NCBI GenBank assembly: GCA_964424635.1
Contig: CAYRJC010000018.1
Coordinates: 1 to 16,894, forward strand
Reading direction: 5' to 3'
Source of the DNA: UBA920 sp964424635
Lineage (GTDB): Bacteria; Patescibacteriota; Doudnabacteria; UBA920
DNA: 16,894 nucleotides
Every line of letters begins with the position of its first letter. Positions within the stretch are counted from its first letter, which is position 1. Shown here piece after piece: positions 12,161 to 16,894 of the stretch. The position numbers were made by a program, and so were the translations under genes. Under the pieces are notes generated by a model. The model ran no database searches. It was given only the letters and a program-made list of their open reading frames with translations, and was not told the origin of the DNA.

Positions 12161-12188
12161 TTGCAAAAATATTTCAATATGTTATAAT
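12161..12188 (+). promoter_or_regulatory. Promoter of tRNA-Arg
   Basis: TTGCAA (12161-12166), a 16-nt spacer and a perfect TATAAT (12183-12188) lie about 45 nt before tRNA-Arg. It is divergent from the O-antigen-ligase-like gene. Confidence 0.7.
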
Positions 12189-12232
12189 TTTAACACTATA
12201 TAAAAACTAATACTTGCCTTAACAACTATTAT

Positions 12233-12307
12233 CTTCCCGTAGTTCAATGGATAGAACCGCGGCGTCCTAAGCCGTTGATGTAGGTTCGATTCCTACCGGG
12301 GAGACCA
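12233..12307 (+). tRNA. tRNA-Arg(CCT)
   Basis: The tRNA is 75 nt. The acceptor CTTCCCG pairs with CGGGGAG (one T.G), discriminator A, with encoded CCA (12305-12307). The D-arm is GTTC-AATGGATA-GAAC, the anticodon stem GCGGC/GCCGT with loop GTCCTAA (anticodon CCT), and the T-arm GTAGG-TTCGATT-CCTAC. No intron is present, although this tRNA is a known group I intron host in some proteobacteria. Confidence 0.96.
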
Positions 12308-12341
12308 CTATAAATATTGGCAAAAGAAATATAAGCAAATT

Positions 12342-12623
12342 ATGGATAATGATTTAAAAGAGTTTAATGAAAATTTGAAAAATTTAAATGAGAGTATGAG
12401 AAGTTACTGGCCTAGCTTGGTGAAGGGGATTCTAACTGGATTTGGTTCTGTTCTAGGTGCTGGCTTGGCAATACTTTTAATAGGATGGTTTTTGAATGTA
12501 ATTGGAGTTATTCCAGCTTTTCAAAAACAAGCGGATCAATGGCGTCAGATTTTTTTGCAAAATCAGAATAGTCAAACCTATGTTTCACCAGAAGGTTCTG
12601 GTTCTCAAACACCTGCTGAATAG
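12342..12623 (+). CDS. DUF5665 family small membrane protein
   Basis: The product is 93 aa. Residues 1-20 are a charged helix (KEFNENLKNLNESMRSY). These lead into WPSLVKGILTGFGSVLGAGLAILLIGWFLNVIGVIPAF (about 23-60), a glycine-rich hydrophobic region that forms one or two membrane helices and is the DUF5665 signature. The last 30 residues are polar and low in complexity (SQTYVSPEGSGSQTPAE). The function of the family is unknown. TATAAG at 12330-12335 lies 6 nt before the ATG, so a leaderless mRNA is possible, but no convincing -35 is visible and read-through from tRNA-Arg, 34 nt upstream, is an alternative. Confidence 0.85.
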   Translation: MDNDLKEFNENLKNLNESMRSYWPSLVKGILTGFGSVLGAGLAILLIGWFLNVIGVIPAFQKQADQWRQIFLQNQNSQTYVSPEGSGSQTPAE

Positions 12624-12640
12624 TGAATATATTTATAAAT

Positions 12641-12682
12641 AAAAATCCCTTGTATATTTAAAACATACAAGGGATTTTTATT
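12641..12682 (+). terminator. Rho-independent terminator after the DUF5665 gene
   Basis: AAAAATCCCTTGTAT (12641-12655) and ATACAAGGGATTTTT (12665-12679) form a perfect 15-bp stem with a 9-nt loop and a T tract. Confidence 0.92.
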
Positions 12683-12729
12683 AATTTCAAATAATTATTC
12701 TACGGGATTATTATCACTTTTGAAATTGC

Positions 12730-12735
12730 TATAAT
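12730..12735 (+). promoter_or_regulatory. -10 box of the NTF2-like gene and rnhB
   Basis: A perfect TATAAT ends 6 nt before ATG 12742, so transcription should start at or within one base of the start codon. No good -35 is visible. Confidence 0.6.
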
Positions 12736-12741
12736 TAGATT

Positions 12742-13191
12742 ATGAATTTAAATACAGAGATCACTTTGGATTTTGATAATACAGTAAGCACCGAAGATCG
12801 TTTTGTAATCAGGCATTTTATTGAAGATTTTGTGGATGTGGTTAATAATCAATCTCAAGATATTTTGGATAAGATGATTTCTGATAGTGTGATAGCAGAG
12901 GGTTTTTCGGAATTTGTTTTGCAAAAGAAACAATTATTAGAAATGTTTTATAAAAAGTTTTTTGGAAGACGACATAATTTTATTAGATTCCCAGATTTAA
13001 AATTATCTTTTAATAATTCTTTATATAAGGTTACAGGAACTTATGAGGAATATACCGAAGAAATTTTGGGAGCGGTAGGGTCTATAGAAATGTTTTTGTT
13101 AAAGGATGATGAAGGCATTTATAGCTTTGTTGGGTTCAAATTTTTTCCAAGAATGAGAATGCCTATGCCTGAGACAGGACAGTATGATTAA
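12742..13191 (+). CDS. Hypothetical protein, possibly NTF2-like fold
   Basis: The product is 149 aa with no signal peptide or membrane helix. The pattern is an N-terminal helix (DRFVIRHFIEDFVDVVNNQSQDILDKMI), a loop with a second helix (EFVLQKKQLLEMFYKKFFG), and then strands (PDLKLSFNNSLYKVTGTYEEYTEE, GSIEMFLLKDDEGIYSFVGFKFF). A helical half followed by a curved sheet is what SnoaL/NTF2-like proteins look like, but I see no diagnostic residues, so this is only a structural guess. Its stop codon overlaps the start of rnhB by 8 nt, so the two are translationally coupled and probably co-transcribed. The mRNA appears leaderless. Confidence 0.65.
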   Translation: MNLNTEITLDFDNTVSTEDRFVIRHFIEDFVDVVNNQSQDILDKMISDSVIAEGFSEFVLQKKQLLEMFYKKFFGRRHNFIRFPDLKLSFNNSLYKVTGTYEEYTEEILGAVGSIEMFLLKDDEGIYSFVGFKFFPRMRMPMPETGQYD

Positions 13192-13834
13192 CCGTTTTGA
13201 AAAAGAATTAAGTTTATACAATAATGGATATAAGATTGTTGTTGAAGTTGATGAGGTTGGTCGTGGTCCATTAGCTGGTCCGGTAGTTGCCGGAGCTGTA
13301 ATGTTTCCAAAATTGATTTTAGAAAAGTGGTGGGATGAAATTACAGACAGCAAGAAACTTTCTGAAAAGAAGCGAGAGTATTTATATGAACATATTATTA
13401 ATTCGTCTTTGTACTCGATTGCTGAAGTTGGTGTTGATGAAATTGAAAAGTTAAATATTCTTCAAGCTAGTTTGATGGCTATGAAACGCTCTGCAGAAAA
13501 TTTGAAACACCGATATCTTAATTTTAATAACAATGATTTTAATATAGTTAAATCAAAGACTATTTTATTAATCGACGGTAAGCAGATAATTACAAAACTT
13601 AACGATCATCAAGAAGCGATTGTAAGAGGGGATAGTGTAGTACACTCTATTGCAGCTGCTTCTATAATAGCCAAGGTGTATAGGGATAGGTTAATGAAAC
13701 AAATTCATAATAAGTTTCCAGTTTATGGGTTTGATAAGCACAAGGGTTATGGAACTAAGTTTCACATTGAAGCAATTAAAAAGTACGGCCTATCTCCTAT
13801 TCATCGAACTTCTTTCTGTGGTAATATTTTGTGA
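13184..13834 (+). CDS. rnhB: Ribonuclease HII
   Basis: RNase HII cuts the RNA strand of RNA-DNA hybrids and removes single ribonucleotides from DNA. The product is 216 aa. The acidic catalytic set is visible: D23 and E24 in VDEVGRGPLAGPV, D131 in LLIDG and D168 in KVYRDRL. SIAAASIIAKVYRDRLM and the C-terminal GYGTKFHIEAIKKYGLSPIHRTSF are type-2 RNase H signatures. The GxG after the first Asp-Glu (GRG) is intact, as expected for junction ribonuclease activity. A lysine/asparagine-rich insertion (about 107-125) lies before the third catalytic residue. The ATG overlaps the upstream gene by 8 nt without a Shine-Dalgarno site of its own, so translation probably depends on the upstream gene. Confidence 0.97.
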   Translation: MINRFEKELSLYNNGYKIVVEVDEVGRGPLAGPVVAGAVMFPKLILEKWWDEITDSKKLSEKKREYLYEHIINSSLYSIAEVGVDEIEKLNILQASLMAMKRSAENLKHRYLNFNNNDFNIVKSKTILLIDGKQIITKLNDHQEAIVRGDSVVHSIAAASIIAKVYRDRLMKQIHNKFPVYGFDKHKGYGTKFHIEAIKKYGLSPIHRTSFCGNIL

Positions 13835-13879
13835 TAGCGGTTTCTTAAAATAATTTAAAAATTTTAGATGAGACTTTAT

Positions 13880-13969
<90 letters not shown>

Positions 13970-14005
13970 AAAAATTAATATCCAAAATCATTCGACTCTT
14001 TATAT

Positions 14006-14038
14006 AAAAAATACACGAAATAATTCGTGTATTTTTTT
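14006..14038 (+). terminator. Rho-independent terminator after tRNA-Ser
   Basis: AAAAAATACACGAA-like arm (14006-14019) and TTCGTGTATTTTTT (14024-14037) form a perfect stem with an ATAA loop and a T tract, 36 nt after tRNA-Ser. The A tract on the other side could let it serve the convergent DUF2200 gene, though that lies about 130 nt away. Confidence 0.85.
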
Positions 14039-14169
14039 ATATTCTTTTTAAGACACCTTTCATTTTAACTATGTTTTTATAATCCCATTGTATCGTCTCA
14101 CTTTTCTTATATCATTTGTCTGTTCCTTGTTATATTCGGTAATGGTTTTTGCGATGGCCTTCATGTAAT

Positions 14170-14532
14170 TTATTTTCTTAATATTTTATCTAAAGATTTT
14201 CCTTTTGCTAATTCATCAACCAACTTATCTAAGTATCTAACGCGTTTGGTCAAAGGGTTCCCTATTTCTTCAATACGGTAACCACATATAACTCCTTTTA
14301 TTAAATGCGCGTTAGGGTTTAGCGATGCATCTTTAAAGAATTTTTCAAACGTTATTTTTTCTTTAAGTTTTTTTTCTAGGTTCTTTTTATCAAAACCAGT
14401 TAACCATTTTATCACCTGATTTAATTCTTCCTTGGTCCTGCCTTTTTTCTCAACCTTCGCTATATACATGGGATAGACCGAAGCGAATATCATATTTGCT
14501 ATGCGGTGATTTTGAGTATCTGATATTTTCAT
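14170..14532 (-). CDS. DUF2200 family protein
   Basis: From ATG 14532 the product is 120 aa; an ATG at 14538 would add two residues but directly abuts the -10 box. The whole length matches the highly conserved DUF2200 family: RIANMIFASVYPMYIAKVEKKGRTKEELNQVIKWLTGF (about residues 10-47), then NPNAHLIKGVICGYRIEEIGNPLTKRVRYLDKLVDELAKGK. It is a soluble, mostly helical protein of unknown function found scattered in many phyla, which fits frequent transfer. TAAAAT ends 6 nt before ATG 14532, so the mRNA is probably leaderless. The gene stands alone between the tRNA-Ser terminator and a kinase gene on the same strand. Confidence 0.93.
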   Translation of the reverse strand: MKISDTQNHRIANMIFASVYPMYIAKVEKKGRTKEELNQVIKWLTGFDKKNLEKKLKEKITFEKFFKDASLNPNAHLIKGVICGYRIEEIGNPLTKRVRYLDKLVDELAKGKSLDKILRK

Positions 14533-14658
14533 AACCATATTTTATCATTTTTGAAACTATACTTCTATTTATCAATAAGTAAGTTTGTATTTGCATATTT
14601 TTTCTCGAACAATATTCTCCTCTTGATCTATGAAACAGTTTTATTACATGTACTGTCT

Positions 14659-15639
14659 TTATTGTTGTATGAAACTATTCCATAAAGAAACTTGTCCTAT
14701 GGTTCTAGCGAGGTCGTGTTCTTTTCGGTTGTTATAGCGAGTTTCATCCCATCCAAAATAATTATCATCTATATAATCATTTAAGAAGCGCGATGCTAGT
14801 CCGAGCATTATTAGTTTGCAAGCTTGAGGAATTAACTCTTTTTCTTTATTTGTTAGGGTGTGTTCCACAGAATTATATCCATTTAATATTTCTTGGTATT
14901 TTATGAAGTCAAAAGTATTATTTGCGTCGTCTTCTTGGTTACCACATAAGGACCTGACGCAATCACCAATATCATACAGAGGAGAAAGTTTTTGAATTGT
15001 ATCTAGATCAATCATGCAGATTCCTGTTCCTGAGTTGGTAAATAAAAAATTAGAAATTTTTGGATCAGTATGAATGATTTGTATAGGTAAATTTTTAGGG
15101 AGTAATAATTTAGGAAACTCTTGTTTTAAAATATGAAACATTTCTATTACCTCCTTATTTTTAGATTCTAAAAATTGATTTTCATACTTCAATAGTTTCT
15201 CTAAAACCTTTTCGTATTGAAACATTGGTAAAGTTGGTTCTAGGTTTTGATTATAGTTTTTTACAGAAGCATGAAACTCTGCCAGTAGTTTACCTGCTTC
15301 AAAAGCAATTTTCGTATTAGGGGTTATAGTGTGAACTTCTCCCTCTACTCCTTTTAGTAATCGCCATTTAAATTTATCTACTGTTGTGATCCATAGCATT
15401 TCGTTTTTGGTTGGAAGAATTGTTTGAGAAGTTTTACTTAACTTAAGAAGAAACTGTGTCACATGGAAATAATTTTTTGTACAACCTTCTATGGATACAG
15501 CAGGATGAAGTTTTTGTAATACAAAAAGTCCGTCAAGTGTACGAACGATATAAGTTTCATTTAACAAACCAGTCTCAACTTTTTTGACGGAGATAGGGTT
15601 ATCAATTGACCAGTTATTTAATACTTCTTCTATTTCCAT
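14659..15639 (-). CDS. Phosphotransferase (APH/choline kinase fold), N-acetylhexosamine kinase (NahK)-like
   Basis: The product is 326 aa. The N-lobe has a flexible glycine segment GLLNETYIV (24-32) and the likely ATP-binding Lys43 in LFVLQKL. The catalytic loop is HTDPKISN (190-197) with D192 as catalytic base and N197, and the metal-binding motif is IDLDT (210-214), followed by LYDIGDCVRSL. The HxDxKxxN loop with IDLDT and YDxGDxxR is most like N-acetylhexosamine 1-kinases, which phosphorylate GlcNAc or GalNAc at C1 for nucleotide-sugar synthesis. Homoserine or aminoglycoside kinase branches of the same fold cannot be excluded, and the substrate is inferred. The gene has a short leader without a Shine-Dalgarno site and no obvious terminator. 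Confidence 0.83.
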   Translation of the reverse strand: MEIEEVLNNWSIDNPISVKKVETGLLNETYIVRTLDGLFVLQKLHPAVSIEGCTKNYFHVTQFLLKLSKTSQTILPTKNEMLWITTVDKFKWRLLKGVEGEVHTITPNTKIAFEAGKLLAEFHASVKNYNQNLEPTLPMFQYEKVLEKLLKYENQFLESKNKEVIEMFHILKQEFPKLLLPKNLPIQIIHTDPKISNFLFTNSGTGICMIDLDTIQKLSPLYDIGDCVRSLCGNQEDDANNTFDFIKYQEILNGYNSVEHTLTNKEKELIPQACKLIMLGLASRFLNDYIDDNYFGWDETRYNNRKEHDLARTIGQVSLWNSFIQQ

Positions 15640-15816
15640 ATCATATATTTTTATTAACTATACTTTATGACCACTAATTGATATTAAGTCATTTAATTTC
15701 CTAAACTATTTTAAGATAAACTGTAGTGGTATCTCTAATGTGTTAAGCTATTTCCATTTTATAGACTAAGCAGAATTAAAACAATTATACTATAATAGCT
15801 ATATACTAAATTTATT

Positions 15817-16894
15817 ATGAAAAAAATATTGATACTATATACATCTGTAGGATTAGGTCATAAGTTCATTGCTGAGAACATTGCTTATTATTTGAATCAA
15901 GAGGACTATGAGGTTTTATTACATGATATATTACAAGTCCAAAGTGGGATATTGGTAGACTTTGGAGTTTGGTTGCACAGCTTCATTAATCGCCGCTTAC
16001 CATTTATTTGGAGGTGGTTATATTTTAGTAGTTTGGTCAATACTATTTTTTTACCATTGCGCGTTCCTTTAGCAAAGGGTAACTCCGAAAAGTTATTCGA
16101 AGTTGTTAAAAATTTTAATCCCGATTTAATTATTTCCACTCAGACCACTGCTTCTAGTGCGGTAGCATCCTTGGTGGAACAAAAAAAGTTTCGGGGAAAA
16201 TTTGTAATTGCATTTAGTGATTATCACTTGCATAAGTTTTGGTTATACTCCCAGGCTGATTTATATTTAGCAAATATCGAAGAACAAAAAAAAGAAATGA
16301 TTGATTACGGGATTACAGACAATAAAATTGCAGTTTGTGGAATTACGCTTACTCCTAAGGTATCAATTGATAAGCAGTTCTTGAAACAAAAAATTAATGT
16401 TTCACTAAATGATAAAATAATAATTTTTGGTAGTGGTTCTTTAGGTATAGGATTTGATTTTAATTTACTAAAATCATATTTAGAATTGATTGTACTATCT
16501 CAGCTTGATTGGAGTGTAATTGTTTTGTGCGGTAAAAATGAACAAATGAAGAATCAATTACAAAGTTTAAATCTACCCAAGGTCTTTCCTTTAGGCTTCT
16601 ATGAAAATCCAAAAGAGCTTTATCAGATCGGAGATATATTACTTACAAAGCCAGGCGGTCTAACTATAGCTGAAGCTTTGCAGGCAGGAATTAAAATACA
16701 AATTACACATACTTTACCTGGCCAGGAAGAACCCAACTATCAGTACCTAATTAAAAATAAGTTGGTTGCACCTGTTCCGACATTATTATCAGCACAGACT
16801 TTATTAGAAGCTACTTTAAAAACATTGAATCAACATGAATCATCTAGTGAAACACTTACAAGTGAAAATATAACCCAATTTGGTCATGAAGGTG
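15817..16894 (+). CDS. GT28-type glycosyltransferase (UgtP/MGDG synthase-like), truncated by the window edge
   Basis: The frame is open from ATG 15817 to the right edge (359 codons) without a stop, so the C-terminus is missing. The N-terminal MGDG_synth-like domain has ILYTSVGLGHKFIAENIAYYL (5-25), where the GxGH loop is present as GLGH, and later FSDYHLHKFWLYSQADLYLA. The C-terminal GT28 domain begins near GSGSLGIGFDFNLL and has TKPGGLTIAEALQAG and TLPGQEEPNYQYL, the typical UDP-sugar and acceptor contacts. Family members transfer glucose or galactose from UDP-sugars to diacylglycerol at the inner leaflet, or are the related MurG. The TKPGG and PGQEE motifs favour the glycolipid branch. A TATACT lies 9 nt before the ATG and a TATAAT further upstream, without a Shine-Dalgarno site. 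Confidence 0.87.
   Translation, partial: MKKILILYTSVGLGHKFIAENIAYYLNQEDYEVLLHDILQVQSGILVDFGVWLHSFINRRLPFIWRWLYFSSLVNTIFLPLRVPLAKGNSEKLFEVVKNFNPDLIISTQTTASSAVASLVEQKKFRGKFVIAFSDYHLHKFWLYSQADLYLANIEEQKKEMIDYGITDNKIAVCGITLTPKVSIDKQFLKQKINVSLNDKIIIFGSGSLGIGFDFNLLKSYLELIVLSQLDWSVIVLCGKNEQMKNQLQSLNLPKVFPLGFYENPKELYQIGDILLTKPGGLTIAEALQAGIKIQITHTLPGQEEPNYQYLIKNKLVAPVPTLLSAQTLLEATLKTLNQHESSSETLTSENITQFGHEG

Noticed and set aside
12748..13353. Minus-strand frames opposite the NTF2-like gene and rnhB
   Set aside because: They are shadows of the plus-strand genes.
15906..16139. Minus-strand 77-codon frame
   Set aside because: It is antisense to the GT28 glycosyltransferase, whose frame is open across the whole region.

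Overview
The window looks like a piece of a draft genome of a Patescibacteria/CPR (candidate phyla radiation) bacterium, probably of the Parcubacteria side. This rests on low G+C, short genes, CPR-typical small families (DUF4446, DUF5665, bactofilin), a small housekeeping set, and a self-splicing intron in a tRNA. The assignment is an inference; no rRNA is present. Three N-runs (357-366, 9960-10059, 11568-11577) are assembly gaps, and two of them cut genes.

Layout. 1-326 (-) is the start of an unrecognised gene running off the left edge. 418-1759 is a minus-strand tRNA block: tRNA-Leu(GAG), tRNA-Val(TAC) and a tRNA-Phe(GAA) interrupted by a 207-nt group I intron, then a terminator, then a helix-turn-helix protein with a LAGLIDADG-like motif that ends 4 nt before tRNA-Gly(GCC). 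1872-6539 (-) holds translation and quality-control genes: sppA-like peptidase, infB, rbfA and an NrnA-like DHH phosphoesterase. 6641-8440 (-) is an operon of DUF4446 protein, bactofilin and a diacylglycerol-kinase-like protein. 8544-9265 (+) has a small membrane protein and an RRM RNA-binding protein with a structured leader. 9516-10087 (-) is an unknown gene with signs of high expression. 10220-10696 (+) is rlmH. 10749-12139 (-) is an O-antigen-ligase-like polymerase. 12233-13969 (+) has tRNA-Arg(CCT), a DUF5665 gene, an NTF2-like hypothetical gene overlapping rnhB, and tRNA-Ser(CGA). 14170-15639 (-) has DUF2200 and a NahK-like sugar kinase. 15817-16894 (+) is a GT28 glycosyltransferase open at the right edge.

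The most interesting element is the tRNA-Phe intron. P1 with a U.G wobble at the 5' splice site, a perfect P10, P3-P8 and a terminal G can all be drawn from the sequence, and the intron's 3' end carries a copy of the tRNA's own anticodon-stem strand. A second theme is translation initiation. At least five genes have a -10 box exactly 6 nt before ATG, predicting leaderless mRNAs, while only three genes have a clear Shine-Dalgarno sequence.
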